Shown here: positions 36,015 through 46,744 of the stretch, piece by piece
Layout of the letters: every line of letters starts with the position of its first letter
Position numbering within the stretch: the stretch's first letter is position 1
NCBI GenBank assembly: GCA_023614405.1
Contig: CM042694.1
Location: 483,821,392-483,885,391 of the forward strand
Direction of reading: 5' to 3'
From: Avena insularis
Lineage: Eukaryota; Streptophyta; Magnoliopsida; Poales; Poaceae
Length of the DNA: 64,000 bases
The notes under the pieces: generated by a model
Databases searched by the model: none
What the model was told of the DNA's origin: nothing
The model's input: the letters and a program-made list of their open reading frames with translations, nothing else
Position numbers and translations under genes: made by a program

Positions 36015-38434
36015 TGGAGTAGCTCATTCGGTCCCTCTTTAGCCCAGAACATTTTAATTTAGTCTTTTCGGGGTCAGGTACTGCTGACCATAGGCCAGCG
36101 GAATTTTTAGAAAGGAGCCCATGGAGCATAGCCGAGAACATATTAGTTAGGCCTTTTACGGGTCAGCGGACTACTGAGCACAGTCCAGTGAAATTTGAGA
36201 ATGAATCCATAACCTATGAAATATAACCCACGTAGAGCAATAGCCAAACTCTTTTTAATTCTGCCTTTTGGGCATTGCCCCTCCCACCTCTCATAATAAA
36301 AAAAACTCTATCTACCCATGTTTTTAAGAAAATACCCCATTATGTGGCATTTTATAAATTGAGATGCCAGGAGCGCTGCCCTATTATATTTTAATAGAGA
36401 TAAACATAGACACACAAATTATGTTAAGACGACTAAAGTAGAAGTTGTAGTACTAATAAAAGTTTAATGATATTTTTTCTATAAATATCTTTGTTGTAGT
36501 GGAAACGCACTCAGTTTACGTTTATTTGATTTGAAGGTCTTTTATTCGAATCGCCTTTGTGTGTGTGTATCTTGGGTTTACATTTTATTCTTCTAGCAAT
36601 ATCGTATTACGGAGAGGCTGACATCACAGACCCACCATCATGCAGCGTCCCTGGAGTTTGTTTTGATGGTGGGTTCTAAAAAAAGTTTAAATACTTATAC
36701 ATAGAGGCTCGCATCAAGGACCCACCAGATAGAACATACAAGGCTGCATCAGGGACCCACAAGCCAGAACATACCAGAGAGGCTGACATAACGGACCCAA
36801 CAGTAAGACCATACACGGCTGCCACGGTGAAAACAGCGGACGCGGCCAAAAAAAAGTCCATCATACACATGTTGCACTTACAGAGAAGCTGATATGTCGG
36901 ACCTAGCAGGCCCAAGAATAGCCCATGAAATTAGCCTATCTACCCCAAGAATAGCCCAATACCTTCTAATTCAGCCTTTTCGTGGTCTTGTGGCCACCGA
37001 CCATAGCCCATTCAATTTAGAAGTGAGCCCATGGAATATAAGCCATGACGAATAGGGCATCTGCCCCGAGTTAGCCTAGAATATTTTTAATTCGGCCTAT
37101 ATGACCATTTTTTGTACTCTGAGGCTGACATCTAGGAGCCGGAAAAAATAGTCCAACATACACACATATCTTTCAAATAGAGGTTGTCCGCTGGGACCCA
37201 GTATAGACACATTTCCTGCATAGAGGTGGTTGACATCTGGGACCCAGCAAGTTGCTAAGGTCAAAACAGCGGACATGGCCAAAAAAAGTCCATCATACAC
37301 ACGTTTCATTTACAGAGAGGCTGATATGTGGGACCCAGTAGCGCGACCTTATACAGATGCTGCATCGAGCAACATAGCCAGTTGGAAATAGGGAGGCACG
37401 AGCGAGAAAAAAGTTCAGCATGTACATGTTTCTTGTAATGAGAGGCTAAAATGGGGGACCCAGCAGCGTGAACAAACAGCAGATTTGTCGAGCAATGCTA
37501 TCTAGTTCGGAACAGGGTAGCATTAGAGAAGAAAAAATTCCATCATACCCATGATTCTTCTAATGTGAGGCTGACATAAGGGACCCACCAGCATGAATAA
37601 ACGGCTGATGCAGCGAGCAACACTATCAAGTTCGGAACACGAAGGCGCGACAGAGGGTAAAAAATCCATCATACACACGTTTCTTCTAATGAGAGGATGA
37701 CATGTGGGGCCCAGCATTGTGATTAAACGGTAGATGCATCGAACAACGCTATCAAGTTCTGAATAGGGTAGCGCGAGCGAAGGAAAAAAATCCATCATAC
37801 ACACATTTCTTCTAATGAGAGGATGACATGTGGGGCTTAGGATGTTGGTTAAATGGTAGATGCATCAAGCAACGCTATCAACTTCGGAGCGGAGTAGCGC
37901 CAGCGAAGGAAAAAATTCCATCAAACACACGTTTCTTCTAATGAGAGGATGGCATGTGGGTCCCAGGAGGTTGATTAGACGGTAGATGCATCGAGCAATG
38001 CTATCAACTTCGGAACAGGGTAGCGCGAGCGAAGGAAAAAATTCCATCATACACATGATCCTTGTAATGAGAGGCTGACATGTGGGACCTAGCAGCCTAA
38101 CTAAACGGCAGACGCCTCGAGCTACGTTATCGAGTTCAAATCAGGGAGGCACGACCGAAAAGTATGGTTTGCTAGATACTGACATCCGGGATCTACATGC
38201 CTCAAAAGACTTTGGCGATTCAACATCGCGTGAGGAAACGAAAATCTTGCTTCTGCCACGCGCTGGCCAAGCTTTGTCCATGTTTTTAGTAGATCTGTCA
38301 TAGTAGAGGGCCGTGAAACCGAAAAAAAAGTTTTCCATCAGCCATGGCCGAGCCAAGAATTTCATCGTGGAAGACGCGCCTTCTACAACAAATGTCGGGC
38401 CAAGTCGTTGTGGAAGGAAAATTTTCTTGTAGTG
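36015..38434 (+). mobile_element. CACTA transposon fragment with intact right terminus
   Basis: The right end reads TTTTCTTGTAGTG at 38422-38434, the inverse of the CACTACAAGAAAA terminus. Upstream are tandem subterminal-like repeats. No transposase frame and no matching left terminus were found, so it is a truncated or non-autonomous member. Segments at 36050-36240 and 36920-37090 are diverged copies of each other (AGCCCATGGA and TTCAGCCTTTTCG-type text). Confidence 0.7.
37100..38140 (+). repeat. Tandem repeats of about 125 bp in the CACTA fragment
   Basis: A landmark TCCATCATACACACGTTTCT (with variants) followed by GAGAGGATGACATGTGGGGC recurs at about 37285, 37415, 37544, 37667, 37792, 37915 and 38043, spacing 123-130 bp. 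Each unit also carries CATCGAGCAACGCTATCAA. Earlier, more degraded units occur back to about 36700. Confidence 0.85.
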
Positions 38435-38867
38435 AGACTAGTAGGATTATTGAAGTTGGGATGAAATATACGAAGAGGAGTTCTGGCTAATTCTAGGTTC
38501 CTCTCCTACATATATACTTATAAGATTATAATTGTTACATTTATCATTCGTCCACCTCGCACAATCACTATCACCATGAACTGAATCTCCTCGCGCCTTC
38601 TTTTGCCATCTACAGAAAACAACAAACAACCAAGTCATTCTTTACTTTTATGCTTTATATTTCCGAAGTTTACATTTTAGCTTTTACACTCTGTTTAATC
38701 AAAACCCCATTCTTATTTCAACACTTGTAGTCAATTCACTCGAAGACCTGTGACAGCTTCGGGTGTGATAGAGACTTCACTCATAAACACTTACCTTTGG
38801 GATCCATATATATACTTCGAAACTAGCTACAAACGATCTGTGCACTTGCAGACATCACCGGTCACCA
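38435..38867. other. Unassigned DNA between CACTA end and copia LTR
   Basis: No coding capacity. The style of the second half (TCACTCGAAGACCTGTGACAG, then AAACTAGCTACAAACGATC and CACTTGCAGACATCA) resembles the inner edge of a retrotransposon LTR, but no partner repeat is present, so it is left unassigned. Confidence 0.4.
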
Positions 38868-39774
38868 CCAAAAATTCCCGGCGCATGCCAGAACGGTTCA
38901 CTTCAAAGGGTTCCAGTTTTCCGTCGGAATTCTCGATCGTCACTAGAACGTTCGGCGTAGCAACTGGTCTGCCAGAACTACAGCCGGAATTTCTGGCACA
39001 CGATTCAGCCCCGTCGGACTTATTGCCGGTTTGGCCGTAGGACCCTCCAAACGGCTCTTTTTTCACCCTGGACTATAAATACCCATTTCTTGTTCACTAA
39101 GAGTTAGGCATTCTATTACATACTCACTCTTGAAGCTCTCTCTCTCCCCATTGTTGAAACACAATTCCTTGAGGATCTCCCATTCTACCCAACCAATTCC
39201 AAATCCCTTTGATAGAAAGCAAGAGGAGGTCCTGATCTACGTTTCCACCAAGCCAAAGTGCATTCCCCCTTGAGTTCATCGAGTTAGCTTGTTACTCTTG
39301 GGTTTGTGGGAAACCCTAGGCGGCTAGGGTCGCCCGGAGGCATTCGACTTGTGATTTGCTCCGTGGAAAGTTTGTGAGGGTTTGGAGACTACCTTAAAGT
39401 CTACCACGAGTAAGTGAGCTATTCCTTCGTGGGATAGACTCGGAGAAGAAGGTGAGCCTTCGTGGCATTGGGGAATCCTTCATGGAACCTCACACCTCTC
39501 CAACGTGACGTAGCCCCCTTCCCAAAGGTGGTGAACATGGGAATACATCTTCGTCTCTACGTGCTTTGGTTATTCCTTAACCAATCTCTTACTTGTGTTG
39601 TTTACCTTGTGATAATCTTCGTTCTTGAAGTATCTTGCATCATCATCTAGGTTGCCTCACCTAGCTTGCATTTAGGCATACTTATATTCCACAAAGCCTA
39701 AAACTTGCAAAAGATTACAAAGAATTTTGTAGAAACCTATTCACCCCCTCTAGGTAAACCATCTTACACTTTCA
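38868..39774 (+). repeat. 5' LTR of the copia element, 5' part missing
   Basis: Matches the 3' LTR from about 49783 to its end (shared: AACGTTCGGCG, CTTATTGCCGGTTTGGCC, TATAAATACCC, CTAGGCGGCTAGGGT). It ends ACACTTTCA at 39774 beside the primer site. The match stops near 38868. Confidence 0.88.
39073..39081 (+). promoter_or_regulatory. TATA box of the copia 5' LTR
   Basis: GACTATAAATACCC is conserved in the 3' LTR at 49975-49985 and is followed by a pyrimidine-rich leader (GCTCTCTCTCTCC). Confidence 0.75.
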
Positions 39775-39776
39775 AT

Positions 39777-39788
39777 TGGTATCAGAGC
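39777..39788 (+). other. Primer binding site of the copia element
   Basis: TGGTATCAGAGC, complementary to the 3' end of initiator tRNA-Met, two bases after the LTR end CTTTCA. Confidence 0.9.
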
Positions 39789-39827
39789 CTAGTGCTCTTC
39801 TAAGGGCTTTACCGCCTAAGAGAAAAT

Positions 39828-42501
39828 ATGGTTTTCTTTGATGATGATGAGGGAAAGATTTATTCGGTCAAGGAGCTTTGTGAACTCTTTGCCAAACAGT
39901 CCCTTGAAAAGTCTAAGGCGGATTCTGATCTCCTTGCTCGATTAAGTTCCTTGAGGGACATTTTATGGGGATGGGCGAGGGGTAATGCTTGCCGGACCTT
40001 CGGTAGTACCTCAAGGGAGTCCGATGGACACCTGTAAGGAGGCCATGAACGAGGCCTCTAGTGAGAGTGACCCGATTAAAGCCTCTATGCCTCCTAATCC
40101 ATTTCGATATATATATCCTAAACAAAAGAACATCATGCCTCATATTAATGGTTTGTGTCCCGCACCTCACTATGATGGAACTCACTTCTCTCATTGGAAA
40201 GTTTCTATGGAATCTCATCTTCACAACTATAGTGTGGAGATTTGGGAGATTGTGGGCAAGGGCTTCTATCCATAAGATCCCAACAATCTCACTCCGAGAG
40301 AATACTATGACCATCAACTAAATGCAACGGCTTGTGACAAGATAAGGAGTGCCATTCACCGCACTCTCAATGATCAAGTTAGGAACATCCCCACTGCAAA
40401 GGAGCTTTGGGAGAGGATTGTCATTCTCCAAGAGAGAACGTCCCTTATCCAAAAGTCCAAGTATGAAGCTGCCAAGTCGGAGATGAACATGTTCATGAAC
40501 CATGATGGTGAGTCAATTGCAGAAGCATACAAGAGACTTGTTGCCCTCCGTGTGAAGATTGATGGTATTGGCCGTGACAAGTATGATGATGGGTTCAACT
40601 TGAATAATGAGATCATCAAGTCCAAGATTGTCTCCATGATTGCCACCTCCGACAAGGAGCTTGCCTTGAACTTGCAACTCCTAGATTCAGCTCGCCACTT
40701 CTCTCCCGATGATCTAGTATCATATCTTGTTGCCACAGATAACATGGCGGATAAAGGACAAAATATCAAGGAGATCAACCGTGCCATTGGTCCTTCTCAC
40801 TCCCTAGCATTGAAGGCCAAGTATGTGCAAGAAAGTGTTGCAAATGAAGAAGAGAGTGATTGTGATGATGTTGACAACATGCTATCTCAACTTGCTCTCT
40901 TCACCAAGAACTTGAAGTTCTGAAGAAGAAGAAGCTCAACTGGACCAAGTGAGAAGAAGAGGACTTGCTACAATTGTGATTAGCCAGATCACTTTGCCGA
41001 CAAATTCCCATATGAGAAGAGACTTGACAAGCCCAAGTATGAAGAGGGCGCCAAGCCAAGATTGAAGCCAAACCCCATCAACGAGAGGTACAAGAGGAAC
41101 AAGAAGCATGATGGCAAAGTCTTCCTAGGCCAAGAATACCTATCCGGTGCGGAGAGTGAAGATGATGAGAAGGTTGTGGGAGTGGCTAGTTTGGCTTTTG
41201 CCGAACCCGGGTCACTCTTCACATATGACTATACTAAGGACTATGCCGATGACTCCATCACTTCCAAGGTCGCCGGTACTTGCCTTATGGAACGAAGCTC
41301 CAAGGTCACATGCGATGTGGAGAGTGAGGACGAGGAGGAGGTGTGTGGTGAGCCTAGTTTTGTTTACACTAAACCTGGGTCACTACTTACCTACGACTAC
41401 ACCAAGGACTACATCAATGATTCTCCTACTCCCAAGGTTGTCGGCTCTTGCCTCATGGCAAGGAGCACCAAGGTAATCTCTCCTCCTCCATCTCTCTCTC
41501 TAGCATCTTGGATGATCATGTTAGTGCCAATGATAGTGACAATGATGAATTAGATGAAAACTATATATAAGAAACGTATAAAATCATGAAGTCCCTCCTA
41601 GCAATGCTCGTGCAAGATTCAAGAAATTAATGAACCTTGTCAATTCATGAGACGAGACCATTGATAGCTTGGAATATCATATTAATGGTGACAAACAGAG
41701 ATTCGATCTTCTTGAGCAAGAGCTAAGCAAGGAAAAGGACATTACTTCCCTTCTTAAAGAACGAATTGAAATCTATGAACTAGATAAGGCAAAAGATGTG
41801 GATACCCTAGATAGAGCTATCACCTTGTCCCAAGAGCTTGATACTTCAAAGAAAGAACTTGAGATTGCTCATGCTTCTCTCACCAATGACCTTGAGGACC
41901 TTGATAAAGCTAATTTGCTTGTCAAGCGTGAGATCATAAAACTTGGGGAGAATCATGATCAACTTCGAGTGTCCTATGAAAAGGCTCTTGGTACATTGAA
42001 GGATCCAATTATTGTTGAGAATATATTACTTGTGATTCTAACCCTACCTTGGATCAAGCTTGTCTCCCTAAGGAGAATAAGAAGTTGAAGGAACAACTTG
42101 AGATGGAGCGTCTCAAACCTACCTCCAAGGGCAAGATTCTTGCTCGCCAAACGATGAGAGATCCAAGGCAAGGTATGGGGTTTGACACCAAGAACGACAA
42201 GAATGGTGCCAACCCACCTAAGAAGATCAACTTTGAGCGTGAAGGGAACAAGGTGGTTGACCAAGTAAAGAAGAATGTTGTGAATGGGGGAGCCACAACG
42301 GGCAACCCCAACCACAAGTTTGTAGGAAAATCTAATCCATCCTATGTGCTATGTAAGGGCACCCAAGGATATGTGTATGCAAAATATGTTTGCCCTCGCA
42401 ATGGTTGTGCTTATAGGTGGTACTCAATTTGGGTACCAAAAGATCTTGTTGCTAATGCTAGGGGACCCATTACTCAATGGGTTCCTAAATCAAAGAATTG
42501 A
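39828..42501 (+). pseudogene. gag: Copia gag, extended SIRE type, multiply broken
   Basis: The first ATG (39828) opens MVFFDDDEGK; a frameshift near 39965 moves to the frame that runs to 41553. That frame has the copia gag domain (PHYDGTHFSHWKVSMESHL, LQERTSLIQKSKYEAAKSE), then the zinc-knuckle remnant CYNCD-stop-PDHFADKFP. Stops in this frame are at 40273-40275, 40921-40923 and 40981-40983, the last inside the zinc knuckle. A segment of about 35 residues is duplicated (EPGSLFTYDYTKDY near 41210 and KPGSLLTYDYTKDY near 41380). The extension continues in other frames as a long coiled coil (41669-41990: LEQELSKEKDITSLLKER) and a basic C-terminus (42049-42501). Such a gag makes the particle shell; this copy cannot. 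Confidence 0.85.
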
Positions 42502-42536
42502 TTTTGTAGGGGTATGCCTCCGGTGGTTAAAAGTGG

Positions 42537-45500
42537 GTGTTTGATAGTGGATGCACCAATCATATGACTGGAGGTAGAAGTGCACTTGACCAATTCATTC
42601 ATGATGTCAACTCAATGTCAAGCATCACTTTTGGAGACAACTCTAAAGGAAAGGTACTAGGTTATGGCAAGTTGGTGGTCTCCAAGGCTTTGACCCTAGA
42701 GATCATCATGCTTGTTGAGAACCTTGGCTACAACTTGCTTTCAATTAAACATCTTGCAGATGCGATTATGATTCCTATTTATCTAGAACTTTTGTGAAAG
42801 TCTTTAGGGGTGATAATCTCAATTTGGTCCTTGTTGGATATGTGGAAGATTACCTTTACGTGGTCGACCACTCGCAAGAGAGTCGATCTCTTTCCACGTG
42901 TCTAATGGCCAAGGTTGACGAGGGATGGCTTTGGCATCGCTGCCTTGGCCTAGTCAACATGAGAAATCTTAAACAACTCCTAAAGGGTGAGCATATTGTT
43001 GTACTAACCGGTGTGTCCTTTGAGAAAGATCGTGTGTGTAGTGCTTGCATTTCAGGAAAGCAACACAAGAAGAGTCATCCGTCAATATCCAAGGTGGCCA
43101 CGCTAAGACCATTGGAGCTTCTCCATTTGTATCTCTTCGGGCCATCAACATATGATACTCTTGGTGGAAGAAAGTATGGTCTTGTAATCGTTGATGATTA
43201 CTCAAGGTACACTTGGGTATTCCTTCTCAAGTCAAAGGATGAGACCTACAAGTACTTCATGATCTTCGCCAAGCAAGCTCAATGCACTCATGAAGTGGAG
43301 ATCAAGACCATTAGGACCGACAATGGAACCGAATTCAAGAACTACACCATGCAAGAATTTGTTCAAGATGAGGGTATCAAGCATGAATTCTCGACCCCAT
43401 ATACCCCTCAACAAAATAGTGTTGTTGACAGGAAGAAATGGACTATCATTAAGATGGCAAGAACAATGTTCAGTGAGTTCAAGTCACCCCACAACTTTTG
43501 GGGAGAAGATATAGCTACCGCGGTCCACTACTCGAACTAGATCTTCCTCCGAGCTCCCTTTGACATGACTCCGTACGAGATTCTCACAAAGAACAAGCCC
43601 AACATCAACTACTTCCACGTCTTTGGGTGCAAGTGCCTCGTCACGAACAAGAAATAAAAGCTCGGTAAATTCGAATCTATAACTATAGAGGGTATTTTTG
43701 TTGGTTATGCAGAAAACTCTCATGCCTATAGATACTACAACAAAACCAATGGTTGTGTTGAAGTATCTTGTGATGGAGTTTTTGGAGGATAATGGCCCCC
43801 AAGGGGGGCAAGTTGTTCCATGTGTTGTAGGTGATGGAGATTCCTCTCAAGTCATCAAGTTGATGGGGATTGGGCATATCTTGCCCACCAAATATCATAT
43901 CCATGATCAAGAAGTTGATGGGGGAGGATCAAGCCCAACTCAAGAATATCCTAGATCTACTCAAGTTGAACCATCAAGTGCACCTCATGATGAACAACTC
44001 TCGCAAATCGAAGAACATGAACCAAGCCCTCAACCTGTTGAGAAAGACAAAGAAGACGTACAAGTTCCTTCAAATCAAGGTCAAGCTCACGAAGTTGTCA
44101 ATGATCAAGGACCAACAAAGGATGAATTTGTTGATCATGAAGGGATAATATAATCCGGAAGATCAAGTCCGCCTCTATTTCAAGTGGACTCAAAGTCAAT
44201 AATATACTTGGAAGTATATCAAGAGGAATCGAGACTCGCAACAAGAAGAAGCATCTCACTACCTTTTGTGGCCATCATGCATTTGTGTCCAACTTTGAGC
44301 CACTCAAGATCCATGAAGCTCTAGAAGATCCGGATTGGGTCATTGCCATGCAAGCATAACTCGAGTGCTTCACCTAGAATGAAGTTTGGTCTCTTGTGGA
44401 GAGACCTAAAGATTATCGCATCAATGTCATTGGGACCAAGTGGGTATTCAAGAACAAGCAAGATGAGAACGGAACATTCACAAGAAACAAAGCAAGGTTA
44501 GTGGTGCAAGGGTATGCCCAAATAGAAGGTATTGACTATGAGGACACATTTCGCCTGTTGCTCACCTTGAAGCTATTCATCTCTTGCTTTCATATGCATC
44601 TTTTCATAACTTCAAGCTTTATCAAATGTATGTGAAAAGTGCATTTCTTAATGGTCCCTTGAAAGAGGTTGCATATGTAGCTCAACCCCCGGGTTTCGAA
44701 AACACATGCTATCCCAACCATGTGTATCTACTCCATAAGGCGCTCTACGGACTAAAGCAAGATCCTCGCGCTTGGTATGAGCACCTTAGGGATTTCTTAC
44801 TCATGGACGGTTTTAGTGTGGGTAAAGTCGATTCCACCCTTTTCACCAAACGGGTTAAAGGGGCTGGCTTATTTATTGTTCCAATTTTTGTTGATGATAT
44901 TAACTTTGGTGGAACTAACGAATCTCATAATAAAGATTTTGCCGAGTTGATGACCAAGAAATTTAGGATGTCCATGATGGGGGAGTTGAAGTATTTCTTA
45001 GACTTCATTGTGAAGCAACTTTCTCAAGGCACCTTCATCTCCCAAGAGAAGTATGTGAAGGACATGCTCGCGAAATTTGAGATGACCAATGCCAACCCCA
45101 TGAAGACTCCCATGCCACTCAATGCGAAACTTGGTCTTGGAGAAGGTGAGAAGGACATGGAGCAAAAGGTGTATCGCTCCACGATTGGCTCCTTGCTCTA
45201 CCTTTGTGATTCTAGGACGGATATCATGTTAAGTGTTGGAATGTGTGCTTGTTTTGAATCCGCTCCCAAGGAGTGCCACTTGATGGCGGTCAAACGGATT
45301 TTTAGGTACCTTGTTCTCACTCCTACACTCGGGCTTTGTTATCCAAAGGAGTCAACTTTGAGCTTGTTGGCTATTCGGATTCCGATTGGGCCAGTGATAA
45401 GGTTGACCGAAAGTCTACCTCCGGGGCTTGTCAATTCCTTGGCCGGTCGTTGGTGAGTTGGTCATCCAAGAAACAAAACTCCACCGCCCTATCCATCTTC

Positions 45501-45839
45501 GAAGCCGGATACATTTCTGTGGCATCTTGTTGCGCTCAATTGTTATGGATGAGGCAAACCTTGAAATACTATGGTGTGTCTCTTGGTACGGTGTCTCTTC
45601 TATGTGACAATGAAAGTGCAATAAAGATCGCCAATAACCCCGTCCAACATTGTCGCACCAAACATATTGACATCCGCCGCCACTTCCTATGTGACCATGT
45701 CACAAATGGTGACATCAATCTCAGTCATGTGGGAACGATGTTCCAGTTGGCGGATATTTTCACGGAGCCTTTATATGAAGCCCGTTTTGTCATGTTGACG
45801 CAAGAAATCGGTATTCTAGATCCTAAAAACTTGGATTGA
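42537..45839 (+). pseudogene. pol: Copia pol: protease, integrase, reverse transcriptase, RNase H
   Basis: Protease: FDSGCTNHMTG (42537). Pre-integrase zinc region: WHRCLGLVNMRNL and CSACISGKQ. Integrase core to 43540: the first catalytic Asp position is Tyr (LLHLYLFGP, codon 43130-43132), the second (RTDNGTEF) is kept, and the Glu position is Asp (QQNSVVDRKKW, codon 43427-43429). Reverse transcriptase: KTKWVFK-like [15 protein letters not shown] (44430), then after a frameshift [17 protein letters not shown], where the motif A Asp is Tyr (44629-44631), and FVDDINFGG. RNase H: SDSDWASDKVDRKSTSG and KHIDIRRHFLCDHV, ending at a TGA at 45837-45839. At least five frame or stop breaks lie between these parts. 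Assignment is certain from domain order. Confidence 0.9.
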
Positions 45840-46227
45840 TTCACTTCTTGCATTATATTCTTGCTCTTAACTTGCTATGTATCCTAGTCACGCAGCACAT
45901 ATGGGGATAGTCATCTTGCCATGTCTTGGTTTGATGCATACCTATGTGTGCGATATAAATTGATCTCATGTCATTATATGGGTCCAAGCATCTATCTTTG
46001 AGGCACCATGACATGTGTGCTTAAATATAGGGGAGAAATCCCCTGCCCAACTTTTGATTTTTGTGTATTGGGTGATTTGACTTTTGTTGATGAGTACTCA
46101 TGTCCATTGTTGCTATTTGTATTTATTCCACTGGATATGGGTTACTTACTTGTTCAATCTAGATTCTATGTATATGTCCATATGGTCTCTCACTCGATCT
46201 CTCAAAAAAAGGGGAATCATCAAAACC
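45840..46227 (+). other. Spacer between RNase H and the accessory gene
   Basis: AT-rich, no coding similarity. It ends just before the LTR-like promoter segment. Confidence 0.5.
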
Positions 46228-46500
46228 TTTTTTTGCCAAAGTCTCAGTTTTCCAGCATTTTTCCGGTCTCGCCGGATGTGGGCGGATGTGGGCCGAAATT
46301 TCCATGACCGACGAAATTTCGCCACACAGAGCCATTCGCTCCGTCGCTGAAAACTTCGGTCACCACCAGAATTTTCGGCATGGTTTCGGTCCGCCGGCCC
46401 GGTCACCAAATTTTTTGGCTCCTACCCTGGTCGCGCCAAACTTATTGCCGGTTTTGCTGATTTGGAGGTATTAAAACCTAGCGCCTGGGGTAGTTCCAGC
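46228..46500 (+). promoter_or_regulatory. LTR-like internal promoter of the accessory gene
   Basis: Inside the element this segment shares text with the element's own LTR: GGTCACCACCA at 46359-46369 against 38870-38880, and ACTTATTGCCGGTTT at 46440-46454 against 49920-49934. The order and spacing relative to a TATA-like TATTAAAAC (46469-46477) are the same as in the LTR, where TATAAATA lies about 45 bp after the second block. A leader of roughly 250 bp with pyrimidine tracts follows, then the accessory ATG. I infer a second, diverged promoter of LTR origin. Confidence 0.6.
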
Positions 46501-46744
46501 TTTCCTCTTCCTTCTTCCCCATGCCCTCCCCTACTCCATGGCCATCTCCCCAAGCTCCCCCACCCTTCCATAGGCCCTTCCCCTACCCAAATCCCCCCAA
46601 AGTCCACCAAGTTGTAGATCATGCCTCTACAAGTGTTCTCACTGAAGTTTTTGCTCTCTTCTTGCTTGCATTGGGAGATCAGGTTTTTTTCTCTTGTTCT
46701 TCTCATGTGGTTTTCTTCTTTTCCCATCCTTGGCAAGGGAGGAC

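Noticed and set aside
36488..36503. CTTTGTTGTAGTGG as another CACTA terminus
   Set aside because: Differs from TTTTCTTGTAGTG at key bases and no paired end or duplication was found.
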